Notes under the pieces: model-generated | What the model was told of the DNA's origin: nothing | The model's database searches: none | What the model saw: the letters and a program-made list of their open reading frames with translations, nothing else | Assembly: GCA_016946835.1 (NCBI GenBank) | Contig: JACVTC010000055.1 | Coordinates: 425,001 to 489,000, forward strand | Direction of reading: 5' to 3' | DNA length: 64,000 nt | Source: Neocallimastix lanati (nom. inval.) | Taxonomy: Eukaryota; Neocallimastigomycota; Neocallimastigomycetes; Neocallimastigales; Neocallimastigaceae | Shown here: piece by piece, positions 48,063-61,996 of the stretch | Layout: each line of letters starts with the position of its first letter | Numbering within the stretch: the stretch's first letter is position 1 | Program-made: the position numbers and the translations under genes

Positions 48063-49816
48063 ATGGCTGAATCTAAAAATGAAGAAAGATCTAGCTCCGA
48101 AGATTATAAATATGGAAAAAAAGATAGGAATGACAGTCGAGAACGCCATGAGAATAAGAATTTAAGAAGTCAAAGTGGAAGTAGACAAAGAAATAGGAGC
48201 GGTGATAGGAGTAGAGAGAGGAGTAGAGATAGGAGTAGAGATAGAAGAAGAGATAGAAGCAGAGATAGAAGCAGAGATAGAAGCAGAGATAGAAGTAGGG
48301 ATAGAAGCAGAGACAGAAGCAGAGACAGAAGCAGAGACATAAGTAGAGATAAAATTAGAGATAAAAATAGTGAAAAAGATAGACATGATAGAGAAAGAAA
48401 TCAAAGTTCAGATAAAAAAAATGAAAGAGGTCGAAGTAGGAGTCGTAGTATTGAAAGAGGAAGAAAAAGAAGTAGAAGTTTAAGTCAGAGCAGAAGTAGA
48501 AGTAGAAGTGAGTCGGATGAAAGTAGTTCTAGTCGTAGTCGCAGTCGTAGTCGCAGTCGTAGTCATAGTAGAGGAAATAGTCATAAATTAAAAAAAAAAT
48601 CAAGTCATAAAAAAAGAAAATCATCACATAGTAAACATCATAGTAAAAAAGGAAAACATAAAAGATCCAAACATCATAGACGTAGTTCATCATCAAGTTC
48701 ATCATCAAGTTCATCATCATCAGGTTATGATAGTTATACCTCTTCATCATCATCAAGTGATTCAGATTATCGTAGAAAGAAAAGAAGAAAGGAAAAGAAA
48801 AGAAAAATGAAGAAATTAAAGGTATTTTATTATTTTATTTTATTTTATTTTTTTTTTTTTATTTATTTGTTTTAAATGAAAGCAACAACAACATAAAAAA
48901 AAGTAATAATAATTGATTTATAAAATAATTTATATTATGTATTTATAAACTAAAAATATAATTCTGTTTATTATTATTATTATTATTATTATTAGTATTA
49001 TTTTAATTAATTAATTATTATTATTATTTTTTTTTTTATTAGAAAAAGGAAAAACATGATAAAAAACCAAAAAAATTAGAATATGGTGCTTATGGTATTA
49101 TTCATGAATCAGATATGTATAGTAAAGAAGCTGAATTTAGAAGTTGGTTAATAGAAGTGAAAAACATATCATTTGAATCATTACCAACATCTGGAATAAA
49201 ACAATATTTTGCAGAATATATGGAAGGTAAAAAATTATTAATATTAATCTATTAATATTAATATAAATAAATATATATATATTATATAAATATAAGATAA
49301 ATATATTTTTATACTTATTTTAATATATAAACATGTTATTATTGTTATTATTAAAGACTATAATACAGCAACATTGCCACATAGTAAGTTTTTAATTATT
49401 TATTATTTATCATTATAATTCTTACTATTGATATGAATTATTATTATAATTTTTTTTTTTTTTTTATTTCTAATTAAATTAATAATATTAATATATACAT
49501 ATATATATATATAATATTTAAAATTTTAGTAAAATATTATAATTTAGAAAAATATGAAATGGAAGAACGTAAAAAGAATAATCCATTTAGTGGCTATGAA
49601 GAAAGCTCTGGAGTTACTGATATTTTACAAGATGAAAAGAGACATCGTCAATTAAATAAAAGTAAACGTGCAACCGCAGCTAGTCTAATGATGACAGAAG
49701 ATCAACTAAAGGACTTAAAGAAAATTTATGATGAGAGAGTTGCTGCTGATCGTTTAAAGAAAATGGGTTATGAACCAAAATCTTCCATGGGTATTCGTTA
49801 CGAAATGCAAATTTAA
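48063..49816 (+). CDS. SR/RD-repeat nuclear protein with SCI1-like C-terminal domain
   Basis: Four exons: 48063-48821, 49043-49226, 49357-49383, 49530-49816; about 418 residues. The N-terminal 250 residues are Arg/Ser/Asp repeats (SRDRSRDRS), then SRSRSRSRS, Lys/His-rich and poly-Ser blocks, as in splicing-speckle proteins. Exons 2-4 encode a compact domain: KLEYGAYGIIHESDMYSKEAEF, RSWLIEVKNISFESLP, QYFAEYMEDYNTATLPHIKYYNL. It resembles the plant style cell-cycle inhibitor 1 (SCI1) domain (KYGKRGIIxExD, EFxAWLAEVK, FMEDxNTATxPxxKYYNL). The C-terminus (TDILQDEKRHRQ, LMMTEDQLKDLKKIYDERVA) is helical. A nuclear RNA-processing or cell-cycle role is inferred. Exon 3 is a 27-nt microexon. The repeats make exon 1 prone to length change. 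Confidence 0.78.
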
Positions 49817-50058
49817 AATTACCTACTTCCTAACAACAACAATATATATATTATATAATCCTTTATTTATTTATTTATTTATTTATTTATTTTTTTTATC
49901 TATTAATATTAAAATAATTTTAATGTAATTATATAGCCTTTTCTTCATTATTATTATTATTATTATTTTTATTTTTTTTTTTTTTTGTTTTAAAAAAAAA
50001 AAAAATAAAAAAAAATAAAAAATAAAACCCATGATAAATAAATAAATTAAAAAATTAA

Positions 50059-50090
<32 letters not shown>

Positions 50091-50975
50091 AAATTTAATA
50101 GTAACCTGTTAATATTAATCATTCTATAAATTATTTTCATTAACCATGACTTTAGTAATATACCTATATAAATATATATAAATATAGGTAGAAGTAATAT
50201 TATTTCTTGTTTTTAAAATAATTTTTTTTTTTTTATAGTAACTAATTTTAAAAAACACTTTTTTTTTTTTTTTTTTTTTTTTTTTATATAGTAACTAATT
50301 TTAAAAAACACTTTTTTTTTTATTTATTAAAAATAATTTATTATTAAAATTATTAAAAAAAATTTTTAATTATATTGATATATAATTATTATTAGAAATA
50401 TTATTAGAAATATTATTAGAAATATAATTTAATAATAATAATAATAACAATAATAATAATAATAAAATTTTTATTATTAAATTTAATTTATTATAAATAA
50501 TATTTTAATATTTTAATTTTTTTTTTATTATCAATTGTATAATTATATATAGGTAGAAATTAAATTGATATTTATTAAGGGTTGAATTTTTTTTTTTTTA
50601 TTTTTCTATTTTTTTTTTTTTTTATTATTTTAGTTGTACATAAAGTTACTGATAGCAGTATAAATACCTATTAATTGTTTATTGATTATTATTGAGTATA
50701 TTTGATAATGTAATTTTTCCTTAAAATTTCACAATAAATTTCTATAATTTCTATTTCTATCTTTTTCTTTTTTTAATCGATTCAAATTGAGAATTATTTT
50801 CAACTTGTAAATTACAGAAATAAAAACATTTTTTATAATAGCATGAGAAATTTCATATATATATAATATTTTTAAAATTAGCAATTTATTTTTAATTTTA
50901 TTTTTCTTTCAAACGAACAATTACAACTAATAAATTATTAATTTTACTTGCAACAGGAACATCTATTAGCTTTCG

Positions 50976-51015
<40 letters not shown>

Positions 51016-51092
51016 CAAATTTATAATACATCTATTAAATATATTTAATGAAATTCATTTTAATTTTTAACAGGAACATCTATTAGCTTTCG

Positions 51093-51140
<48 letters not shown>

Positions 51141-51512
51141 CAAATTTATAATACTTCTATTAAATATATTTAATGAAATTCATTTTAATTTTTAATTATA
51201 ACTATTTTATAATATATAATTATTTAAATATATTATATTAATTGTAACGCCTATAATTAATTGAGTAAATGTTAATTAGATAATAATAAAAATAATATAT
51301 CTATATGTTAAAAAAAAAAAAAAATAAAAAAATAAACGTTTTATATATTTTTTGATACAATTTAATGAATTCCAGTTAAAGATATATTAAGTAAAACATG
51401 AATTATTTATGAATTATTTATATTATATTATATCATTAAATGAGAATTTAAAGTATAAAATCAAAAAAATTTTTAATCATTTCAAAGGCATTTTGACTAT
51501 GATGATCGCTTA

Positions 51513-51544
<32 letters not shown>

Positions 51545-52421
51545 GTCCTAAATATTTTTATATGATAATCTTTTTATAAATTTCAAAATTTTGCAAAGTA
51601 AAATTTCTAAATTGATTTATAGTATATATCCATATTTTAATAATTAATAAAATTATAAATTATTTAATATGAAAAGTATTTAATACATTCATATTTTAAA
51701 TATTTTATTAATTATTAATGATACATCATGAATATGAAAAATTTTAATTAACCATATAAATTAATCTATTATGATATATAGAATGAATTCATATTATTCC
51801 TATTAATTAATATACAGTAATTTATTTAATTTTTAATTTTTATTTTATTTTTATTTTTATGAATTTAAATTTTTTTTTTTTTTTAAAACTTTAAAATATA
51901 TATAATTAATTATATATTATTAAAAAGTGGACAATAAAATAAAAAAAGTATCAAAATATTTTTATTTTTTTTCATAATATTTATAATTCTTTTCAAATTT
52001 ATATATATATATTTTTTAACTTTGAAAATAAAACTAATTTACTTCTTTATATAGAATTTTTGAAATATTGAAATAATTTATTTTATATACCATTTGATTA
52101 AAATTTATATATATAATTTCATTTCGTTATCATTACTATCCACGAATATATATAATTTTATAAATTTATTATATAAAAATAATATGTGTACATTATGATA
52201 TATATACATATATATTATAAATAATTATTTGTTGCTATATTAGTTTTTTTATTTTAATGATTACCATTTTGAATATTTTCTAAAAATAATAAATTCAATA
52301 GTATTGTTTTAATAAATAATTTAATTATTGTTATCATTGACGTTTAATATATGAATAATAATAATTATAATAATAATAAAAACTTCCTTAAATATTATAA
52401 ATTTTAAATTATATCTTCATA
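49817..52421. other. Intergenic, 2.6 kb, with local duplications
   Basis: Repeats dominate: a 53-bp-period duplication at 50234-50311 (TATAGTAACTAATTTT), a 117-bp duplication at 50952-51195 and T runs at 50060-50085 and 51518-51540. No conserved coding sequence on either strand. Confidence 0.55.
50952..51195. repeat. 117-bp tandem duplication containing poly(T)
   Basis: Two copies start AACAGGAACATCTATTAGCT at 50952 and 51069. They differ by the length of the internal T run and about one base (AATACATC against AATACTTC), so the duplication is recent. Confidence 0.92.
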
Positions 52422-53907
52422 ATGAATAATTTAACTTTATCAGTAAATAATTCAAGGATAAAGACATGCGAGTATAAAAATTGTAAAAATCAATTCAAAG
52501 TAAGGTCAAATAATCATAAAGTAAGTTTGAACATAATATTTATATAAAAATAATATTTACAATTGTAAATTTATAATTTGATTTCTTTTGTCTTTATTGT
52601 TATAATATTTATATTTATATTTATATTTATATTTATATTTATTTATTTTTCAATCCTTTAAGTTGTTAATCTTTTATATGTTAAATAATAAAATATATAA
52701 AAATATTAAATTTTAATTAAATTTTAAATTTTAAATACTCCATTTATTAATAAATAAATAGTATTGTAAAGAACACGAGAATGCTAATAATAGAAAGGAT
52801 AAATTAAAAAGTAAAAAAAGAAAATATAGAAGTGAAAATGATTTAATAGATACAAATTTTTCAAATATTGAAAAAGAAAATAATAAAAAAAGAAATTTAA
52901 ATGAATTGAAATCAATAAAAAAAGAAATAACGGAATCTAAATTACAATTTGAACAAAATACCCCTGCTTTAAGCTCAAAAAAACCAAATTTGTTGGATAT
53001 TTTAATTAAGCGAACTAGTTCAAAACCTTACAAATGTATTGGAAAAAATAAACCATATCATAATAATCATATACCTCAAAAAGTTGATAAATGTATTCAA
53101 ACAGATGACTTATTTGAAATTAGACCAAAAATTAAGATGACAAAAGTTGATAAGAATGTAGGAACCGAAGATGACCATCCATTAGAACCAACAATTTCAT
53201 CCCTTGATACTATAACAATGCAACAATTTTCAAGCATGTTAGATACTCCCACAAAAAATATTCAGTCTCTTACTTCTCCAATATCAATTAAAAGATCTGT
53301 AAATAATACGCCAGAATATCCATTACGTGATATTAGTAATACTATTAATTGTAAATATTTAAAATCCCCTATTAGTGATAAGAAAATTCCCAAATTTCTT
53401 TCTAAACCATTTAGATTTCCAGAATATGACAATAAAAATAAAGAAAATTACAATTTTAATACAACTCCACGTAAACGACAATTAAATCCAAATATTAATT
53501 ATAGAAATGATATTATGCCTTTTCTTTCTTCAGAAATTCAGGAAGAAGAAATACCTAATTTTGAAAATAAACAAAAAGATATATATTATCCATCTCCATT
53601 AAATAAAAATAATAATAATAGTTATAATAATAATAATGATAGTAGCAGTAGCAGTAGTGGTGGTGGTAGTGGTGGTAGTAGTAGTGTTGGCCTAGATAAT
53701 GAATCTTATAGTAATTCGTATTCCCTTACTGTTGATTATTATATGGAATATATTAAAATTTTAAAGAAAATTTCAAAATTTAGTCCATCACAAGAATTAA
53801 AGCAAACCCTATCATCCAATTCCAATCTTACCTCTATTAATAATCATATTTTATCTCCAGCAAAAACAGATGCAGAAGATTTATTAAATTGGCTAAATAC
53901 TGAATAA
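52422..53907 (+). CDS. Orphan protein with N-terminal Cys/His motif
   Basis: Two exons: 52422-52520 and 52762-53907; about 414 residues. The N-terminus has a possible zinc-binding motif (CEYKNCKNQF, then YCKEHEN across the intron) followed by a Lys/Arg-rich, nuclear-signal-like segment (KLKSKKRKYRSEN). Two related short motifs occur at about 105-135 (DKCIQTDD and DKNVGTEDD). The rest is Ser/Asn/Pro-rich with many SP/TP sites (TPTKN, SPISIKR, SPISDKK, TTPRKR), a Ser/Gly run near 53640-53685, and a C-terminal helix ending DAEDLLNWLNTE. I recognise no family. SP/TP density suggests a phosphorylated nuclear or cell-cycle protein, which is inference. An earlier donor inside exon 1 (GTAAGG, about 52500) is possible but would drop the His of the motif. 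Confidence 0.6.
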
Positions 53908-54230
53908 AAAAAATAACATTAAATAAATTTATTTATATGCTATATAAATAAATTAAATTTAAATAAAATAAAATAAAAAAAAATAATAATGAAATAAAAT
54001 TAAAACAAAATATGAAATTATCAACAATTATTAAATTATTATAATAAATAATTATAATTATAATAACAATAATAATATTGACATTTGTAATATATAGTAT
54101 TAATTATAATTTAATTATCATTAATATTTTTGAATTATTGAAACATTTTTGGAAAATTATAAAAATTATGAAATATACCATTATTTATTTATTTATTTTT
54201 ATATATATATTTATTTTTATATTCTGTTTT

Positions 54231-54267
<37 letters not shown>

Positions 54268-54349
54268 AATATTGTTATTAATAATTAATAATAATGGTAA
54301 TAATTAATATTTCATTTTTAATTATTGGTATATATAGACATATTTTAAG

Positions 54350-54352
54350 AAA

Positions 54353-54419
<67 letters not shown>

Positions 54420-54420
54420 G

Positions 54421-54471
<51 letters not shown>
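54350..54471. repeat. (AAAT)n microsatellite
   Basis: About 30 tetranucleotide units with a single AAGT interruption near 54417-54422. Confidence 0.95.
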
Positions 54472-54472
<1 letters not shown>

Positions 54473-54717
54473 AGATATATCCAATAAAAAAAATATTTTT
54501 TTTGTTAGTAATTAAAATCTTAAAAAGATGATTTAAAATTCTTATTATTTAATATTTATATTTCAATATTCTTTATTATTTAGTTTTTATTTAATAATCC
54601 TATATTCTATTTCTATCTTATACATCTTATACATACTTTATTAATAATCTTATGTGTTTCTAATATTTCCATATTTCCGTATTTCTAAAAAATTTAATAG
54701 CTATATACTTTATATTT

Positions 54718-54892
54718 AATTTATTTCTATATTTTATACTTTATATTTAATTTTTTTTTTATTGATTTTATTAAATATAAAGTTGAACAATTTTTTATTA
54801 ATTTATTTCTATATTTTATACTTTATATTTGATTTTTTTTTTTTTTTTTTAAATGATTTTATTGAATATAAAGTTGAACAATTTTTTATTAA
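54718..54892. repeat. 82-bp tandem duplication containing poly(T)
   Basis: Both copies carry ATTTATTTCTATATTTTATA and AATATAAAGTTGAACAATT, starting at about 54718 and 54800, with T runs of different length. Confidence 0.88.
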
Positions 54893-54957
54893 TTAAAATT
54901 CTTAGATGTCATTATATACTATGATAATATATAATTATAATAATTTATGTGTATAAG

Positions 54958-54996
<39 letters not shown>

Positions 54997-55964
54997 TGTA
55001 TAAGAAAAATATATTGTAAAAATGTGAAACAAAAAGGTTAAAATATAAAAAGATTTTTATTTAAATGATTAATTTATTAATAAATATAATAAATATAAAA
55101 AAAAAAAAAATAGAAAATAAGATTTTCTTTATTGGTTATACATTTTTTTTTTTAATAATTTATGGATTATAACTCTAAATAATAATAAATAATATAAAAA
55201 AAAAAGCATGAATTTTTAAAGTATTTAACAAATCATATGCTTCATTAAATAATATTTAAATTAATTACAAAGACAAACACATAATATTATCAGTTTTTTA
55301 TTGTTTTCTAAATTAATTTTTTAAAAAATTACCACTTTGTACTAAAACTACGATTAAAATAATACTAATAATTCTGATACTAATACTGTAATACTAATAC
55401 CAATACTAATACTAAAACTATAATACTAATACTATTATTATAATACTAATTCTAATACTAATACTATAAAACTTATACTAATATTATAATACCAATAATA
55501 AATAAAATATATTTATTTTTGAAAATAGGATTATAAAAATATCAAAATGAGGAAATAGCGTTATATTAATTATCGAACTTCCTTAAATTTAATGATAATG
55601 AGATTTTATATAATCAATAAAATTTCATTAGAAAATAAAGTTATATATTATTATATAAAGATTAAAAATATATTGCCAATTAATGGCAATTGACTTAGTA
55701 CCTTCTTATATTTTATAATAATATTTTAAATAATACTTTCAAATATAATTAAAAAATTAATTTTTTTTTTTTAAATATAAATAGAATAGATACATATGTT
55801 TTATTTTTATAATTATCTTTAACAATATTGGGTATTTAAAGAAAATATATTGATTTATAGGAGAATGTGTATAAAATGGCTTATATAAATGATTATAATT
55901 ATGATTAAATAAAAATTTACTTATAATATCAGAAAATTGAATTTATGTTTAAAAAGTTGTTTCA

Positions 55965-56004
<40 letters not shown>

Positions 56005-57322
56005 AAAATAATCATAATTGAATAAGAATTTTTATTTATTTTATCAATTTTATTTATTATTATGTTTATTTACATTCATTTCGTTTCATAAATTTTATGA
56101 AACCTTTCAGAGAATTATTAAAAATTGAAATTCTCTGAATAAATTAAGTATAAATAATAACTATAAATAATAAATATATTTATTTTAAATACTAATGATA
56201 TTAATAATAAAATGTTTTCCATTTTTGAATATATCTATTTTTTTATTTTTTATTATTATTATTTTTCCTTTTTATTTTTTGAGTATTTGTATATATTTAA
56301 TAATACTAGTATTAAAAATAAATAATAACTAATAAACCGTAAAAGTATTAAATAATAAACCTTTATAGAATTTTTATAAATAATAAACAGTAAAGTAATA
56401 TGCTAAAAAAATAAATATCTTATTAGAATTTTTATAAATAATAAATAATAAACCGTAAAAAGTACAAAGTATTTTAAATATAACTCCTATTATTTACAAA
56501 ATATTAATATAGGCTTCCATGAATTAATTGATAAAATAATATATTTAACTATTATGACTTAATATATTTTATATTCAAACAATTATATTCAAATTAAATT
56601 TTATTGGTGAAGAACGATATTCAGTAAACTTTAATAATTATTAATTTATGTTAAAACAGTATTGTTTTAATATATATTTTTAAATAATAATAATAATAAA
56701 AATGAGCAATCATACATATATTAAAATATATTAGAATATATATATTTTAATATTTTTGTATTCATGTATAAATTTTAATTGTTTAATTTTAAAAAAAAAG
56801 TAAATTAATTCTTTTTTAATTTGATGAATGTTAATATATTATAATAAATAAAAATTATAAATTTGAATAATATAGATGATTAGTTTTAAATTAATATTAT
56901 ATAGTAATTGATTCAATAAATTTTAATATTTAGCATTAAACTCTAATCTATAATATTTTACAATTTCAACACACTTTAAATTTAATAATTATATAATATT
57001 AGAGTTAATTACCCATTTAATATAAATTATATAAATTGAATAAAAAAGTACGTTTTTTTCTCTATATATTTTTTTTTTTGTAAATTTGAAATATTACTTT
57101 TTTTTACGTTATAGTATTATTCCTTCTATTTAATAATAGAATTTATTAAAGAGAAGAAAAGTTAAAATAAAAGCAATATTTGTAATATAATAAAAAAATA
57201 AAAAGAAAATTAAAGATATACTGTTGATCAGTATAAATTATAATATATAATAATTATAAAAACAATTATTTATTCTTAAATAAGGGAAATAATAAAATTT
57301 ATTAAAAAAAAAAAGATTAAAA

Positions 57323-60300
57323 ATGAAATTCCAAAATATTTTATTAGCTATTGGTTGTGGTCTTGTATCTCAAGTTTTTGCTACTACTTGGGAAGAAGCA
57401 GACCAAAAGGCAAAGACCTTTATGAGCGATTTAACTGAAAGTGAAAAAATTGATATTGTCACTGGTAATTAAAATAATAATAAATATTTATATATAATTT
57501 ATATATTTATAAAATTTATGGATATTTTAATTTTTAAAAATTTATTAAAATTTAAATGTATTATGTAAAAAATTTAAAAAAGGTTATATGAATAATCAAG
57601 GTTCATGTGTTGGTAATGTTAAACCACTCAGCAGAAAGAGTAAGCATTAAATATAATAGTAACAGATAAAAAAATAAAAAATGAAAAATATTATTTATAT
57701 AATTATTGAAAATGGGGCTAATGGTTACATTTTAAAATTTAAAATAAATAATTTAGATTTCAAAGGTATATGTTTACAGGATGGTCCAGCAGGTGTTCGT
57801 TTTAATGATGGAACTTCAACTACATGGCAAGGTAATTATGAAGTCAATATTTATATTTTAAATTAGTAAATAGAGTAAAAAAATATTTAGAAAAGATAAA
57901 AAAATTAAATAAATAAAGAGTAAAATAATTTTAGTATGAAGAGTAAAATTAATAACTGAAGTATTTGAAGTAAAAATAATAAATAAATTAATAATTTTAT
58001 GTTTAATAAATTTTATATGAAAAAGTTGGTATTAATAATGCTGCCACTTTTAATAAGGAATTATTATACAAAATTGGTAAGGACCAAGGTGCTGAATTCA
58101 AGGCTAAGGGTATTAATATTGCTCTTGCTCCATCTATGAATATTCTTCGTGCTCCAGCTTCTGGAAGAGTTTGGGAAAACTTTGGTGAAGATCCATATTT
58201 ATCTGGTGTTTGTGGTACTGAAATGACTAAGGGTTACCAAGATTCTGGTTGTATTGTTTCCGCAAAGCATTATGTTGCTAATGATGTTGAACACAATCGT
58301 GAAGCTTCAACTTCTAATATGGATGAACAAACTTTAATGGAAATTCATGTTGAACCATTCTATAGAACTGTTACTGAAGGTCAAGCTGGTTCTGTCATGG
58401 CCTCCTACAACGCTGTTAATGATGTATATGTTGTTCAAAATAAGAAGGTGCTTACTGAAATTTTAAAGGAAAAAATGAATTTCCAAGGTTTTGTTATGTC
58501 TGATTGGTGGGCTATTCATGATTTAGAAGGTAGTTTCAATGCTGGTGTTGATTTGAATATGCCAGGTGGTAAAGCTTGGGGTCCAGATTATATTAATGAT
58601 TCTTTCTGGGGTAACAATATTTCTACTGCTATCAGAAATGGAAAGGTATCTTCAGCTCGTTTGGATGATGCTGTTAGACGTATTATTCGTACATTATACA
58701 GATTCGATCAAATGAGTGGTTATCCAAATGTTAACATCAGAGCACAAAGTATGCATGCTGAAACTAATAGACAAGCTGCTATTGAAAGTACTGTTTTATT
58801 AAAGAATGCTGATTCTATTTTACCATTAACTAACAAATATAAGAAGATTGCTATTATTGGTAAGGATGCTGATAAAGCTCAGAAATGTAATGATTCAGCA
58901 TGTACTAATGGTAATATTATTCAAGGATGGGGTTCAGGTACTACTGATTTCGTTGGTGTTTCTGATCCATTTAGTGCGATTAAAAACAGAGCTTCTAAAG
59001 ATGGTATTTCTGTTGTAAGTTCACTTTCTGATAATTCTAGTGAAGGTGCTAATGCCGCAAGAGGAGCTGATGTTGCTCTTGTTTTCGTTAGAGCTTCTTC
59101 TGGTGAAGAATACATTGTTGTCGATAATAACAAAGGTGATCGTAACAACTTAGATTTATGGCATGGAGGTAATGATTTAGTAAAGAGTGTTGCTGCTGTT
59201 AATAAGAATACCATTGTCGTTATTCATGCTCCAGCTACTGTTAACCTTCCATTCCTTGATAATGTTAAGGCTGTTATTCATGCTGGTATGCCAGGTGCTG
59301 AATCTGGTAATGCTATTGCCTCTATTTTATTCGGAGATTCTAACCCATCTGGTCATCTTCCATTTACTTGGGCTCCAAGAGAAGATTACTGTTGTGATGT
59401 TTCTTATCCAGGAGAACTTCCAAAAGGTGGAAACTCCAAGACTGTATATGACTATAAGGAAGGATTATTCGTTGGTTACCGTTGGTTCGATAAAAAGGGA
59501 ATTGTTCCAACCTTCCCATTCGGTCATGGTCTTTCTTACACTACTTTTGATTACTCTAACCTTTCCGTTTCCCTTCAAAAGAGTGGTACCGATGTTACTG
59601 GAATTAAGGCTACCTTCGATGTTAAGAATAGTGGTTCTGTTGAAGGTGCTACTGTTCCAATGCTTTTCCTTGGTTACCCAGAAGTTTCTGAACTTAAGAA
59701 TTACCCAATTCGTGGTTTAAAGGCATTCGATAAGATTAACTTAAAGGCTGGTGAAAAGAAAACTGTTACTCTTACTGTTGATCAACATGGATTATCATAC
59801 TACAACACTTCTCAGGGTAAGTTTGTTGTTCCAAGCGGTGGTGAATACACTGTCTATGTTGGTAAGAGTGCTGGTGATCTTCCACTTAAGCTTGCTATTA
59901 AGAATACTCAAGGTACTAATGAAGGTTCAAATTCTGTTGGTGGTGATGAACAACAACAAAATAACAATGGTGACTGTAGCGTTGATGGTTACAAGTGCTG
60001 TACTCAATCTAACCCTACCGTTGTATACACTGATGCTTCTGGAGAATGGGCTGTTGAAAACGGAGATTGGTGTATTATTAAGAAGCAAGAAACTCCTAAA
60101 TGTTTCAGTGTTGCCTTAGGTTACCCATGTTGTAAGGGTAGTGAAGTTGTTTACACTGATAACGATGGTAAGTGGGGATTTGAAAATGGTCAATGGTGTG
60201 GTATTGCTGATGGTCAATCATCTGCATGTCCAGATTACAAGAATGGTTACCCAGTTTGTAAGAAAACCACTACCGTTGTTTACACCGATTCTGAAAAGTG

Positions 60301-60337
60301 GGGTGTTGAAAACAATGACTGGTGTATCATGTGTTAA
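57323..60337 (+). CDS. Secreted GH3 beta-glucosidase with three fungal dockerins
   Basis: Four exons: 57323-57464, 57583-57639, 57757-57831, 58026-60337; about 861 residues. It hydrolyses terminal beta-glucosyl residues (cellobiose, cello-oligosaccharides) outside the cell. Signal peptide 1-20 (FQNILLAIGCGLVSQVFA). GH3 barrel: CLQDGPAGVR, LAPSMNILRAP.SGR.WENFGEDPYL, AKHYVANDVEHNR, SVMASYNAVND, and the nucleophile in GFVMSDWW (Asp about 251). The second GH3 domain and an FnIII-like domain (about 630-720; GLSYTTFDYSNL) follow. After a Gln/Asn linker come three CBM10-like dockerins (about 741-775, 784-818, 826-860), each with GYxC, VVYTD, W and NxxWC motifs. These bind cellulosome scaffoldin in gut fungi. 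The third has GYPVC where the others have CC. Strong codon bias. Two dockerins are common in such proteins; three is more than usual. Confidence 0.95.
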
Positions 60338-60769
60338 ATAAGCCTTAAATTAAATTATATTTTTATTTGAAAAATAAAATAAAAATATATTTAATAAAGG
60401 CTTTGAAATAAAATAAAATAATTAAAATAAAAAAAGAAAAATAAAATAAAAATAAAAAAAATATTAAATAAATAAAAAAAATGATTTTTTTTTTAAAAAA
60501 AAAAAAAAAAGAAGTAGTTATTATTTATTATATTTTTTTTAAATAAATAAAAAAAAATGATTTAAAATAAAAAATAAAGAAATTATTATTTATTATATAT
60601 TTTTTTTAAATAAAAATTAAAGGGTAAAGTTTTAAGAAAATAACATAAATAAATAAATAAATAATAAAAATAAAATAAATTTAATAAAAAAAAAAAAAAA
60701 AAACGAAAAATAAATTTTAAATGAATAAATTATATAGAAGACTTTTGATTTTATTTTTATTTTATTTTG

Positions 60770-60802
<33 letters not shown>

Positions 60803-61224
60803 TATATATAAAGAAATTAAGAAGTAGTAAATTGAAGTAAATTAGTAGAAAAAATGTTATATATATATTTTATAATTATAAAAATAAAATAAAATAAAAT
60901 TAGATTTAATTTATATAATTAAGAAAGTAATAAAAAGATTTAAAAAATATTCAATGAATATTTTAAAATCTTTAAAATTTTAATGATTTAAAACAATTTA
61001 AGAAAAAAAAAATTATATAATATATATTTATAAATTATTAAATATTAAATATTAAATATTAAATTTGCATTAAAAAAAAAATAATAATAAATAAAAAAAA
61101 GGTACCAGATAAAATCTTTTTTTTTTTTTATTATTATTGTTATTATTATTAAAAAATGAATTATCTTTTATTTATTTATTTATTTATTTATTTATTATTA
61201 TTATTATTATTAAAAAATGAATTA

Positions 61225-61259
<35 letters not shown>

Positions 61260-61336
61260 ATCTATAAAGATACAATTAATATATTTATATTAATTCATAT
61301 ATATATATATTAATTCAAAGATAAAAATAGTATAAA

Positions 61337-61379
<43 letters not shown>

Positions 61380-61476
61380 AATAATGTATAATAATAATAA
61401 TAATAAATAATAAGTAATAATGAATAATGAATAATAATAATTAATAGTAATAATAATAATAGTAAATAATGTATAA

Positions 61477-61521
<45 letters not shown>

Positions 61522-61954
61522 TAGTAGTAATAATAATTATAATAATATAGTAATAATAATAATAATGATACTAAATAAATAAATAAATAAGAATAATAAT
61601 ACTACAACGTTAGAAACAATAATAAATAACTAACTAAGTAAAATATAATAAATAAAGAACGTATTTAAAATTTTAATTATTCTGTTGAAGGCTTTTTTTT
61701 TTTTTTTTATTTTTACTACTTTATTTGAAGAATGATATTTTAATTTAACATATTTTTATGAAACAATTTAATTATTGAATAATATTACAAATTGTTAAAA
61801 TTATTGTAAATTATATTATGAATTCTTTTTAATTTTTATATTTTATATTTAATATTTAGTTTTAGTAATTAATAATAATTCAATAGTTTTAAGTAAAACT
61901 TCTCATGATTTAACAAAAATTTAAATTGAAAATAAATTATTATATTATTATTAT

Positions 61955-61996
<42 letters not shown>

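Larger units (their letters stand above)
53908..57322. other. Intergenic, 3.4 kb, repeat-rich, no gene seen
   Basis: Contains the (AAAT)n array, an 82-bp duplication, long T or A runs (54236-54263, 54961-54995, 55966-56000) and a degenerate ACTAAT-type hexamer tract at about 55365-55495. The last few hundred bases should hold the promoter of the beta-glucosidase; no specific site could be supported. Confidence 0.5.

Noticed and set aside
57681-57866. Separate small gene before the beta-glucosidase body
   Set aside because: It reads through an intron into exon 3 of the GH3 gene.
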